Notes under the pieces: generated by a model | The model's input: only the letters and a program-made list of their open reading frames with translations | Databases searched by the model: none | What the model was told of the DNA's origin: nothing | Assembly (NCBI GenBank): GCA_023213395.1 | Contig: CM041465.1 | Span: 59,899,741 to 59,963,740, forward strand | Length of the DNA stretch: 64,000 nucleotides | Source of the DNA: Cycas panzhihuaensis | Lineage: Eukaryota > Cycadophyta | Direction of reading: 5' to 3' | Part shown: in pieces, positions 21,680-31,559 of the stretch | How the letters are laid out: the number at the start of each line of letters is the position of its first letter | Numbering within the stretch: the first letter of the stretch is position 1 | Position numbers and translations under genes: made by a program

Positions 21680-22196
21680 TCTTCCAACCATTGGCGCCAA
21701 AACTAGGGAAATGGAAGGAGGATTGGTAAGTACTTCTAGCGAGTCCGGTCTAGGAAATAAAATCACTATTAGGAAAAAATTAGTCATCAAACCTATATTG
21801 GGGATTACGTTAAACCATTCTATGGGAGCATTATATGGGACTACCCATTTAACACATTGCATTAATTATTGGATAGAGCAGGGAAATTGGGACAAAACCA
21901 ATTGGCAGCAGGATTTAATCCTAACCTTACGGGGGAAAGCTTGGTATTGGTACTTAGCCCACCAAAAGACCCTTAGCAATTGGCAAGAATTGCAAACGAT
22001 GTTTCGAATACGATTCGATCATCCAGACCAACTAGCCATTCCAATATTCTATGTAGGACATGACCCTAGGAAACACGTACAGGTGTGTAAACAAAACTGG
22101 AAATCTAGGAGTATACCTAAGCGGAATTGGTCTAACTACTTTTACCATACCTTGGGAAGAGTAGCAAAAGGCGGTTCCGGAAGGAGCAAAACTTAG
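21680..22196 (+). pseudogene. Gag-like segment between protease and RT of E4
   Basis: At 21690-21707 stands ATTGGCGCCAAAACTAGG, which resembles the TGGCGCC primer sites of some plant Gypsy elements. It is followed a few bases later by the ATG at 21711 of a 161-codon frame. That frame contains TNWQQDLILTLRGKAWYWYL and SNWQELQTMFRIRF, the typical core of a Gypsy gag capsid. E4 already has a gag at 19029-20280, so this is a second one. Either a fragment of another element's 5' end (primer site plus gag start) was captured, or it is a natural duplicated domain. I found no LTR or target duplication around it. Confidence 0.6.
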
Positions 22197-22400
22197 AGAC
22201 AACACAGGAAAATCTAAAGGGATCTTTTATAAAAACCTTTGGGCATACTTCGGAAAATCAAGAAGTGGACACAATCAAAACATATTAGAATGATGAGCAT
22301 AAAACTAGAACAAAGATTTAATGTATCAGGAAACAGTAGAATCCATACAGAGTGAAGAAGAGGAAATTGTGAATTATCCTGCAGAATTCTGAAATTCACC

Positions 22401-23966
22401 GTGGGAGAAAGAAAGATAGAAGATGCTCCAGGGGCACAAAGCGAAAATGTAGAAGATGTGGGGAAGACAAAGTTGAAAACAACGGAAATTAATGTCGGCA
22501 ACTCAGAAAATCCTAAGCTTATTCGAATTGGAGATTATTGGGATTCCCAAACGGTAGCCGAAGCTCAACAATTGTTCGAAGAATTTCGTGATGTGTTTGC
22601 GTGGTCGTATAAAGATTTGAAAGGTATTCCTCCAGAGATAGGAATGCATCACATTGATCTGGTGGAAGACGCTAAGCCGATGAAAGCTTGACCATATCGA
22701 ATGAATCCAAATATAAAGAAAAAGTAAAAGCGATCGACAAAATGTTAGAAATAGGTTATATATACGAAATTGACTACGGTGGTGGGTGAGCCACGTAGTA
22801 GTGGTTCCAAAGAAAATGGGAAAATTAAGTGCGTAGATTACGAGACAATTAAACAAAGTGACGAAAAAGATCCATTCCCGTTGCCTTTCACGGAAGATAT
22901 TTTGAAGCGCTTGGAGGAATGAAATCTATTCATTCACAGACGGATTCAATGGGTACAATCAAGTGCAGATTGCCCCAGAAGATCAGGCAAAGACAACATT
23001 AAATAGCAGTGGGGTACATATGCCTATAAGGTAATGCCATTCGGTCTTACGAATGCACCAAATGACATTTCAACGGATTGTGATTAATATTTTTAAATTT
23101 ATTGGAGAAAAAGTTCTCATATTCTTAGACGATTGGACATTATGCGGGTTAATGAAAAATCATATGGAAAACCTAAGAGAAATGTTGCAAACTTGTCGAG
23201 AAAATAAAGCATCTCAATCCGAAAAATGTACATTTACGGTACCATTTGAAACCTCTTGGGGCACATAGTCGGCAAAGAAGGATTCTCGACAGATCCAAAA
23301 AAGTGTACGCCATTTTACACTTTCCAACACCGAATACGAGGAAGCAGCTAAAAGGTTTTTTGGGTTTAACCGGATATTATAGAAAATTTATCAGAGGATA
23401 TGCGTATATATCTGGTCCTCTGGAAGAATTCTTTGAAAAAGAATATTGAATGGATATGGACCAAGGATCAGCAACGAGCATTCGAAACACTAAAGCAGGC
23501 TATAGTAGCAGCGCCCATATTACGATTCTCAGATTGGAAGAAAACCTTTCATGTGCATGTGGATGCGTCACAATACGCCATTGGATGTGTATTGGCCCAA
23601 CCCAGTGATGATAAAATGGATCATCCAATCTATTTTGCCAGTCGGAAACTTACGAGAGCAGAGCGAATTATACAACGGAGAGGGAGGCACTTGGCATGGT
23701 TTATGCACTACAAAAGTTTCGACATTATTTGCTATCTAATCCATTCCTGTTTTTGTCGACCACCAAGCCTTGATGTATCGGTGAATAAACCTATTATGCG
23801 AGGAAGGATCGTGAGATGGTTAATCTTGTTCCAAGAATTTTCATTCGAGAATCATTGTGAAACACGGCAAGGCGCACATCATTCGGATCAACTATCGAGA
23901 ATCAAAAATGGAGAAAAAGCTACGGGGATACGGATGATTTTCAGACGCAGACTCTTTTCGGCATAG
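22401..23966 (+). pseudogene. E4 reverse transcriptase and RNase H (Gypsy), broken
   Basis: The lead at 22401-22691 has FRDVFAWSYKDLKGIPPEIG. The RT palm is spread over 22900-23270 in several frames; the catalytic segment VLIFLDDWTLCGL is near 23113-23150, with both aspartates kept. The thumb segment LKGFLGLTGYYRKFIRGYAY lies at about 23348-23407. RNase H at 23400-23966 has FHVHVDASQYAIGCVLAQ and PIYFASRKLTRAE. At least five frame changes are needed to read the region, so it is inactive. Order protease, RT, RNase H, integrase is that of Gypsy. Confidence 0.87.
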
Positions 23967-24049
23967 ATGCAGTTCAGTGGGTGGTATGAGGGCATACCGT
24001 AATACCTAGCGGCCGGTGAGGTGCCAGTGAGAACTAGATCGTACGAGGA

Positions 24050-25200
24050 AAAGGAATTTCATTAGAAAAGCGGAGCCATATCAGCTTATCAGCGGTGAGT
24101 TGTACAAATTGGGGCCAGATGACATATTGCGGCGTTGTGTTCGGCGGACCTGAGACAAACGGATCATGTCGCAGGCACATGAGGGAGTAGCAGGTGGCCA
24201 CATGGGGAAATTGGCCACATGGCGGAAAATCTTGACATCGGGATTACGGTGGCCATCGATGTTCGGCGATGTTAAAAATGGGTTCAAGCATGTGACTACG
24301 CCAACGAGTGGGGAAACCTAATTGTGATTTCCACCGTTGCATCCCATACTACCCTTGGCACCATTCGAAAAGTGGGGACTCGACTTTGTGGGACCGATCA
24401 AACCGGTGACCGCCGATCAAAAGCTCGATACATTACGGTGGCAATGACTGGCGACAAAGTGGGTGGAAGCACGTGCATTGAGGAAAGCCGATCCGAAAGT
24501 GCAAGATTTACGTATGAGATGGTAATCACGCGATTTGGATGCCCTTGGAGATTGTCGGTGACCAAGGTGCTCACTTCCTCAACCAAACAATTGAAGCATT
24601 GACAAGCGCCTTCATGATTAGCCATCGAAATCAACCCCTACTATCCCAGAGCCAATGGTCAAGCAAAAAGCTCCAACAAGATAATCGAGAAGCTTTTGCG
24701 GAAGATATGCGACATCGGCGGTCAGTTAGGTAGAAATTACCTTAGTACTATGGGCCTTTAAATACGACATACAAAAGATCGGTTAGGCGGACCCCATTTC
24801 GACTTGTGTATGGCACGAAGCCATCCTTCCGACCGAGTTCGAGATACCCGACTTACAGTGGCAATACAATGCCGACTAGGCGACCTCCAGTCCTTGGAGC
24901 AGCCATTGGAAGACCTCATACAGTTGGAAGAGGCGACATCTAGCGGCTGGGTGCAACATATAGAAAACGACGACAAAAGGCATGGCATGACCGCCATTTG
25001 AGGAAACCACAATTCAATGAGGGTGATCATGTATTGCTTTATGATGACAAATTCAAAACGCACCGGGAAACTCAAGATCGATGGTTGGGACCATACATCG
25101 CAGAAAGAATTTTCGAGAATGGTTCATGCGAGAAATCGACGGACCCACTACCAACACGGGTAAATGGTAGCAGACTCAAGTCCTATATCGAGTAGCAGTC
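24050..25200 (+). pseudogene. E4 integrase (Gypsy), heavily decayed
   Basis: The zinc-binding region near 24165-24260 reads AHEGVAGGHMGKLATWRKIL in one frame. The core start KWGLDFVGPIKPVTADQK lies near 24372-24425. A later segment, EIVGDQGAHFLNQTIEAL (24539-24602), carries the second acidic site, and a frame near 24640 carries a decayed version of the glutamate region. The C-terminal segment PQFNEGDHVLLYDDKFKTH is at 25004-25060, followed by RWLGPYIAERIFENGS. Each piece is in a different frame and separated by stops. Confidence 0.78.
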
Positions 25201-25419
25201 ACCGGTAGGATCGGTGGTTGTACCATAGCGTATTGCATGATATTGAGGCAATCGACTGCCTTGATACCGAGCCATGATCCAGTTCGGTATGGATATAAAA
25301 ATTGAAAAAAAAAAAAATTGGAAAAATAACAATAACCATAACTCAATTCTGATATAAGCAATGACATAATCGAGAAAACCGGAGGAAACTCGGTGACATA
25401 CAAAGCGAATTTCGATTAT
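25201..25419 (+). other. E4 non-coding segment after integrase
   Basis: It contains an A-rich run near 25299-25318. No domain is seen on either strand. Confidence 0.5.
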
Positions 25420-25830
25420 GCGTCAAAGCAGTGCGTTACTGTGTCTGGGTTGGACAATGGCAAAGTGGAAAATACACTATCGTACCAAAGGAATTCATAA
25501 AATGCGCATAGTGGAAAAAGTGACCCCGAATTATACTATACGTGCAGGAAAAGTGCAGCAGGCGGTGCGCATAGTAAAATTAATTTTAAGTAGCTCAATT
25601 ACATTATCGTGCACCGGAAATACGTGAACAAATGCCATACGGTGCATAGGAGCGTAAACTCGAATTACACATTATACGTACCAACGTGCGTGTCGAATGC
25701 GCACGACGTATAAAAGGCACTAAAGTGACTATTTGCGTTATCGTACCAAAGGAATGCGTGAATCAGTGCATAATAGTAATTCTTAACACTATACGTACCA
25801 AGGGCACGTATAAGACAAAATCATAAGCGA
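25420..25830 (+). repeat. Imperfect tandem repeats in E4 (about 3 units)
   Basis: A motif of about 100-150 bases recurs with ATCGTACCAAAGGAAT (near 25468 and 25741; a worn version near 25607), followed each time by a TGCGCATAGT-like part and ACTATACGTACCAA (near 25670 and 25790). Unit boundaries are blurred by small insertions and deletions. It lies between integrase and the 3' extra frame. Bases 25831-26295 after it hold no recognisable domain. Confidence 0.6.
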
Positions 25831-26295
25831 CAAATCATTACGCACTGCGAACATTCCGTGCAGATGCGTGGGCGGAAACGGACCACAAGACGCAAGGGTT
25901 TGCTCGGTGCGCATTCTGATGACCAAAACAATGAAACGGCAAGCGTTCCTCGGAGGTATGTACGTGCGGTTCTCTGCAGACGCTTGAGTTTCTGTCTTAC
26001 TCGAAATCCACGGCCAAAATGAGCACGGCGGTGCCAAGAGGCATACATCCCCAAGTGAGCGGGACCTCCAAGCCTTACCGGCGGACATTTCGAGGCAAAG
26101 GTCAAGCGAGGCGGTGGAAAGATTATATTTTACGCAACCCTATGTATTACGACCGGAGTTGATGGACCAAATTGATGGCCCTAAATGTGAGCAATGGCAA
26201 AGCCAAATTGGGCCTTGAGATATAGTCCACACGATTATTGGACTTCCCAAGGAGGAGAAGTTCCATTGGGAACAAAAGATCGAAGTTGACCGGAA

Positions 26296-27084
26296 ATGTG
26301 GATGAGGGAGTTATGCCATCCTAACACCCGGATAATGTCTGGCGGAATCGGGGTAGCCGACATCATAGACAACAAATTGCGGTGGGTGGCCAAGGTAATT
26401 AATTCCGATTTTTGTCAAAAGGAAATATACCTACATCCGGGGAGGTATGATGCGGTACTCTTGAAAATTCGGGATGGAGAGCGAATGAATTGGTCCGAAT
26501 TTTATCGGAACATATGAGGCAACTTGATTCTGGAAATCCGGACACAACCCTTTCGCCATCCTTCATTACTTTTGGCAATTTTGTTTTACCAAAGGTCCTA
26601 GGAAGTCCAATTGACCGAACCACTATTTCTCCTCGGGAACCAATTATTAAACAATGGGTAGCGAGTTCCCGGATACCACAACTAGCATGGAGGCTAAAAG
26701 GAGAATTGAAGCAAATGAGAAGGTCCTTACGGTTACAAAAACCCAGTACACCTATTCCTCACAGGACAAAGCAAGTCATCCATCGGCGTGGGAAGAGGAA
26801 GAAAGGAGAGGAGGAAATGTAAGAAGAGGAAGAGGCAGAAGCATCCTGGGAAGATTGGGAAGACTTCCCAGCAGCAGCAGAGGTTGGAGAGCCCTCAGCA
26901 CCTCCTACACCGCAGGACAAAGCGGGGCCAATTATTCAAATGATTCAGGATATGGAGGCAGGGTACAAAGCAGAGATAGAGGCCCTTCAGGAGAAAATAA
27001 AGGAGAAGGATGCCATTATTGCTACCCTGACACAGATAAATGAGGAGATTTTGGGAGGACCGAGGCAGCAGGAGCCGCCTTGAG
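26296..27084 (+). pseudogene. E4 extra 3' reading frame with C-terminal coiled coil
   Basis: This frame lies after integrase and before the 3' LTR. The first part (26296-26517) and second part (26490-26822) overlap in different frames. A stop at 26820-26822 interrupts the second, which then continues in the same frame to 27084. The end is Glu-rich (EEEEAEASWEDWEDFP), followed by a clear heptad-type coiled coil (EIEALQEKIKEKDAIIATL). I recognise no catalytic domain. A comparable coiled-coil frame stands near the 3' end of E8, so it may be a regular part of this lineage. Function unknown. Confidence 0.6.
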
Positions 27085-27175
27085 ACAGAGTGGGGGAGGG
27101 ACACCCCAAAATTTTGATTTTCGGAGTTTTGTTAAGCAAAGATGCTCAAACCCATAACTGTTGACCCGGGATAGA

Positions 27176-27995
27176 TGTTGGCATTAAAATTGACTCAATG
27201 GCTGTGTGAGGACCAGGTGTAGGTCGGAGAACCCGAGTTGTGCAGTGCGGACCGTGCGGAGAATGCACGAGGCAAAAGCAGCGAGAAAAAGCAGGCGTTG
27301 CAGGTGCATTATGGCGGTGCGTACAGGCAGTGCATGTGAGGAATGTACTGCGGCGGCGGAATCAAGCGGCGATGCGCATGACTCCAAGGGACGGTGAAGA
27401 CACAGGAGGTGCAGGGGCGTGCATTTGGACGTCTGGACCCAAAGGAATAATTAATTAAGAACAAACAAAGTGATTAAGTGAAGAGTGCGCATTAATTGAA
27501 GAGGTACGCATGATGAAGGGTACGGTTATGACAGACGATCATAACCCTTGATAAAAAGGTACCAACAGGGAGTACTTAAGGAGGTACGCATGATTCACAC
27601 AGTTAAGGGTGAGGCTGGATATCAAGGTGCGCAAAATACAGGAGACAAGACGCATGACAGATTGGAGCATGGATATGTGATAAGTACCATCCGGCGCATA
27701 TGTACAAAGGGATCTTTCTTTGGAATGCTCGGAATGCATTCCGACCCTTGTGTAATTGAACTGTTGAATTAATAAAAGAAAGAGTTACACGGAAATTGGT
27801 GTATTCTTGGTGTGTGATGATGATTTCTTTGAAGTATGTATTGATTTACATCTTCATGTACCATTCTGTGAATTTTATATGGAATGTATGTGGAATGTAT
27901 AACCATGTTGACAATGTCCTAAAACTAGACTATAGCGCTGTGTAACCTTGACAAGTGCACCGATTCCACAAGGGCGTGAAATCTATAAGTCAACA
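27176..27995 (+). repeat. E4 3' LTR (820 bp)
   Basis: Copy of 17655-18463, starting TGTTGGCATTAAAATTGACT and ending AAGTCAACA, followed by TSD GTGAT at 27996-28000. Before it stands a purine run, GTGGGGGAGGGA (27091-27102), about 70 bases upstream, and GATGCTCAAA near 27140, also found before the E8 LTR. Differences from the 5' copy are mainly one- to three-base insertions and deletions. Confidence 0.9.
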
Positions 27996-28000
27996 GTGAT

Positions 28001-29323
28001 CATAGGCCCAGTAGTCTATGCACGCCATAGAAAAACTACAGACGTGCTCTGTTGGATCCTATGAAGAAGTCCCATCGAACTTGGGAACTTCGGGGGATGA
28101 GCTAGTAAGTTGGTTCTTAGCGCCTCGATAAACAAGGGTGTCGATCTATAACCCATAAGGGGATAAGCCCTCACCTGGATCATAGGATCGACAAAGGATG
28201 TGGAAGGCAATGAACAAGAAACGGATGGGGGTGGAAGGCCCATCCCTCCTTGAGGAAATGCCCCTTGCTGAGAAGGGATTTGAGGATAATGCTTGCCTTG
28301 AAAGGAAGTTGGGTTTCCTTGCAAAGGCACGGTGTAACGAACTATGCAAGACGGTGGAAATGAGGGGTGAGGGACCGGGTTCTGTCCATATGGGCCGCCC
28401 GTAGGTGGTGCGACCCCATATGGATGTAAAGGGTCCACCCCATAAACCAAAATGTAGTTCCCTTTACCATGCCCCCAAGGCTAAGATGTATAGTCTAAGG
28501 GTACGTAAAGAGAAGGACCACTAGGTTGGATTTGGGCGCATGTGGAGACGGATCCCACATGACTAGTAGTAGAGGCGCTAGTAGGACCTCTAGGCCTACT
28601 AGGGAATGCGTGTGCCACGTTAGAAGGTGGCATGTTGGTTTGACTAGGGAAAGGTATGCTAACCCCAAGCTGGGAGAAACACATACCGCGAGAGGGCCCC
28701 GAAGAGTTGGGGCCATGATGAGAATTAGAAGGCGCAATGGTCGTCCCTAGGGTAGATGTAAAGATCGAACGGGACGGATGTGTAGGCACAAAGGGGTTAC
28801 TTGTTGCAAGAGGTATTGATGCGGATGAAGACGGCGGCGCAGGAGCGGATGAGGAAGGTACCCCACCACGCAAGGCGTCTTCAAACCACCTAGGACATGA
28901 TTGAAGACGAGCAGCATGAAAACACTCGTTAAGAGCTTCGACCACGTCGATAGGAGGGATATCCACCTGATTATAGGAGGTAGATGGGACCTCAAACGAG
29001 GTAGATGGGACCTCAAACGAAATGGACCCCTCAGGGCGCTCCTTGTAAGAATCACCACCTGGGTGATGAATCTCAAGAGAAGATGGTTGGACATCAAGTG
29101 GGTGATGTTGATCACCCAAATAGTAGATAAGATCATCACCCTTTTGGGTGGACCCTAGAAAAGATGTGAGGAACTCATGAGCTCCAAAAGCAAATGCATC
29201 ATATGCCCAATCCGAAGGGTATCCTTCCATTGTCGAATCGGAATCCGATGATGGAAGGGGGCGGTATGTAGGATCGTCTAACAATGGAGACAAACCTCGT
29301 AAGCGACGTAAAAAGCGTCGCAT
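28001..29323 (-). pseudogene. E3 gag, N-terminal part
   Basis: On the minus strand from the ATG at 29323 a frame of 280 codons is closed by a TAG at 28478-28480 (consistent with CAG to TAG), then continues in the same frame to 28016. The protein is Pro/Ser-rich and carries a direct repeat (FEVPSTSFEVPSTSY). It begins MRRFLRRLRGLSPLLDDP. The gene is cut by E4 at 28000 and continues with the capsid at 17649. The start lies only about 165 bases inside the 5' LTR, so the leader is very short. The N-terminal extension of more than 430 codons has no recognised domain. Confidence 0.78.
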
Positions 29324-29468
29324 ACAAAACTCGCCAATGCGTTAGAAGAAGAAAAAGAATGCAAAATATGTGTTGGAGGCTGCCCAACGAAAAAGATAAA
29401 GGGAGAAAGCTACTAAAAGGTAGTAGCACCAACAGAAAGAGATAGAAACTAGCTCCCTTACTGGTAGG

Positions 29469-29486
29469 TCCCCAGTATGGTCGCTA
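29469..29486 (-). other. E3 primer-binding site, probable
   Basis: The minus strand reads TAGCGACCATACTGGGGA one base after the LTR end. It resembles the TGGCGCC...GGGGA type of primer site (tRNA-Asp type) used by many Tat and Athila elements, with several mismatches. Assignment of the tRNA is tentative. Confidence 0.5.
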
Positions 29487-29487
29487 G

Positions 29488-29755
29488 TGGAGCTACGTGG
29501 AGGGTTGTAGAGTGCCATGGAGATGCCTACCTTGCGGAAAGGTAGGTCCCGCGGGTCGTCATAGGCTCACAATACGACAAGCAGCATGATCAAGCAATGG
29601 ATGCAAGGTGATCATACAAATGAAGCAGTCAATCATGCAATGAGGCAATGCTCCTGTCTACCTTTCCAAAGACACAGCAGAAGTGAAAAGGGAGAAGCAT
29701 ACCTGCGCTTACCTGAGTCGACCTGTCCGTATCCATTCCCAGTAGCCGAGAAACA
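29488..29755 (-). repeat. E3 5' LTR (268 bp)
   Basis: Copy of 8201-8467, starts TGGAGCTACG and ends CGAGAAACA, followed by the TSD CATGG at 29756-29760. Its right end joins the interrupted LTR of E2. Confidence 0.9.
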
Positions 29756-29993
29756 CATGGGAAACCCTTTCGGGCAAAAACCCACCACAAAAGATCATTT
29801 GGATCACATTGATTACACTTCCTTGAATTGAATTGAATACACGAGGGCTCTAAGATATATATATATCCTTCCAAGAGGTGTCACCCGACAAGGGTTGTGA
29901 CCCTTGGAATATCTCGCACCATTTCGATAATCACGATTAGTTAAACAACATTGACATTAACTAGTGGCTTAACAAACAATTGCCACATTAACA
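29756..29993 (-). repeat. E2 5' LTR, second part
   Basis: It resumes the E2 LTR after E3 (CATGG then GAAACCC) and corresponds to 2429-2664 of the other copy, ending CCACATTAACA. The TSD TAAAT follows at 29994-29998. This identifies the true length of the E2 LTR and proves that E3 landed inside it. Confidence 0.92.
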
Positions 29994-30639
29994 TAAATGT
30001 TGCTTGAAATGAGATGTTATGCTTAAATGATTCCTCCCTTAGTGCAAAAAACGATATTCTAATTAGCACTAAGAGTCACTTGTGATGCCAATACACTAAC
30101 AAAAAGAGACAACAAGGATCAAAAGAATGGTCTTGCTACACCAAAGGAACTTGATTTTATTGAGCTTGCATATGCTTATAAGCCTTTTTTTTGTTTCACA
30201 AGGCTCAATTTAGGACAACTCGCAGGGAGCCTAATTAAAACAAATGATAATTTTTTCACTTTATGAGCAAGATAACATTAACATGTCGTGTTTTAACTAT
30301 CGAAAGTGTACGCAAACTTTTTATGTTTGACTGTGATTAACATACTTAAAAAAAGCTCTAGAAAATTGTTTTTTCGTTTTAGAAAAACAAAATAAAACAA
30401 ATTAAAAGAAACTGAAGAAATGACTGAAAAATAAAAATTGAAATATACAAAATATATTCCTACTCATGTAACCTAAAGTAAATGGAGTTTAGATTAAAAA
30501 TGAAATTTTTTTCTTGGGCATAAAGAGTTGACAATCACGTGCGATATAAAGGTCAATTTTCCTTGTAATGCAATCAATTTCAATCGAAGAATAAATCTGG
30601 GTGTGATTTAAGTGCAGAGTTCGTATAACGTGACACCAA
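29994..30639 (-). mobile_element. E1, middle portion (leader)
   Basis: Non-coding. It continues E1 from 2315 after the E2 insertion: TAAATGTTGCTTGAAATG matches the E9 leader (TAATGTTGCTTTATAATG) near 53442, and CAGGGAGCCTAATTAAAAC near 30217 matches 53795. It ends at the E5 insertion, with TSD ACCAA at 30635-30639. No reading frame of note. Confidence 0.7.
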
Positions 30640-31040
30640 TGCTGGAAATAATGTACATTCACATTACATGTTCATTTAAGTTCAGTTCATTTCATGTAAT
30701 TAGAATATTTCCTCACATGGAATATTCTAAGTGAGAATATTTTTGGTCAAAGTCATTAATGTATTGGTTAGTAAAAGTCAAAGATAGTTGAACCATTAAA
30801 TGTGGTAGTTGATAGCCTACCATATTTTAAGGGAGTAGTTAATTAACCATTATGATATGGTTAAAACTAATTCCTATCTTTGGTACATATGTAATCTATA
30901 TATATTATGTACTCTACTATGTTTTCTAATAAGAGAAATCGTTGGAGAGTTGTGATACGTTAGCGTATTGTCATCTCTTGCTAATATTCTTGCATGTGCT
31001 TTATGCTATGTGCCCTACTCCTATCCACTCTCTTCCATCA
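30640..31040 (+). repeat. E5 5' LTR (401 bp)
   Basis: Starts TGCTGGAAATAATG (TGTTGG in the other copy) and ends CTCTTCCATCA. It matches 46450-46866. A TATATATATTATG stretch near 30897-30910 could be a core promoter element. Confidence 0.92.
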
Positions 31041-31052
31041 TGGTATCAGAGC
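31041..31052 (+). other. E5 primer-binding site
   Basis: TGGTATCAGAGC directly after the LTR, a perfect plant initiator-Met-tRNA site. Confidence 0.95.
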
Positions 31053-31559
31053 TTAGATTCTTAACAGTTGTATACTAGAATCTAATAGTGATTATGCCCA
31101 TGTTTGTGCCAGGTTCTATCTTAAGAAGAGTTTGCCCTTCTCTTCTTATAATTATGATGCTGCTAAATTGTTGTCCTAAAGTGTCTTATGATTTATGCAA
31201 AAGGTATTCTCTCCTAACAATCCTCATGTAGATTTTGTGAGAGTTTGCAGTGAACAATATATCTTGATTCTATACTGACTGTGAATGGCTTGAAATGTCA
31301 CCCACATATAAAGAAGAAAAACTTCCATTTCTTTAAATACATCAACCACTTAACTGTTGAGAAGAGCTCTCTATTTGTTAGACCATAAGGACACTATGCA
31401 ACAGTGTTAGACACCATCGGTCGACTGTTCGCCACCCTCCCTAGGAGTTCGTTCGCTTGCCATTCTTTTGGAAGCCACTGTCCGAGACTGCTAAGCAGGA
31501 TATTAAATATAATACGTTGGCTTCACTCAAGTGTATTTTATTATGGCAGTTGAATTTTA
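31053..31559 (+). other. E5 leader without recognisable coding sequence
   Basis: About 500 bases between the primer site and the tandem repeats. All frames are interrupted and no gag motif is readable on either strand. Confidence 0.6.

Larger units (their letters stand above)
17655..27995 (+). mobile_element. E4, Ty3/Gypsy element (plus) inserted in E3 gag
   Basis: The LTRs are 17655-18463 and 27176-27995, with TSD GTGAT at 17650-17654 and 27996-28000. It is 10.3 kb long and oriented opposite to E3. Order is gag, protease, a gag-like insert, reverse transcriptase, RNase H, integrase, a tandem-repeat region and an extra 3' frame. It is the innermost element of its stack, but its coding region is broken by frameshifts every few hundred bases. 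The two LTRs are long and largely identical, and differ mostly by small insertions and deletions. Confidence 0.92.
8201..29755 (-). mobile_element. E3, Ty3/Gypsy element of Tat-like type (minus), split by E4
   Basis: Its LTRs are 8201-8467 and 29488-29755, with TSD CATGG at 8196-8200 and 29756-29760. Without E4 it is about 11.2 kb. Minus-strand order is gag, protease, reverse transcriptase, RNase H, integrase, second RNase H. The opposite strand carries a plant-mobile-domain gene between integrase and the second RNase H. A second RNase H and extra, sometimes antisense, frames are known features of the plant Tat lineage. Lineage placement is my inference from these features and from motifs such as VDNGSSINAMP and VDFRDINNACCKDNFP. 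The LTRs differ at about 22 of 267 positions. Confidence 0.9.
2316..29993 (-). mobile_element. E2, Ty1/Copia element (minus), split by E3
   Basis: The 3' LTR is at 2316-2664. The 5' LTR is in two parts, 8083-8200 and 29756-29993, separated by E3. The TSD TAAAT is at 2311-2315 and 29994-29998, outside the complete element. Without E3 the element is about 6.1 kb, normal for Copia. Domain order on the minus strand is gag, protease, integrase, reverse transcriptase, RNase H. Its two LTRs differ at about 11 of the first 117 bases, the oldest pair that can be measured in this stack, which agrees with its outer position. Confidence 0.92.

Noticed and set aside
25420-25830. Possible CRISPR-like array
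   Set aside because: The units are imperfect, long and contiguous without spacers, inside a plant retrotransposon.
27184-27772. Short frames in the E4 3' LTR
   Set aside because: They lie inside an LTR, differ between the two LTR copies and have no motif.
31041-31052. TGGTATCAGAGC motifs as possible tRNA gene fragments
   Set aside because: They stand directly at LTR ends and are primer-binding sites. No cloverleaf sequence surrounds them.
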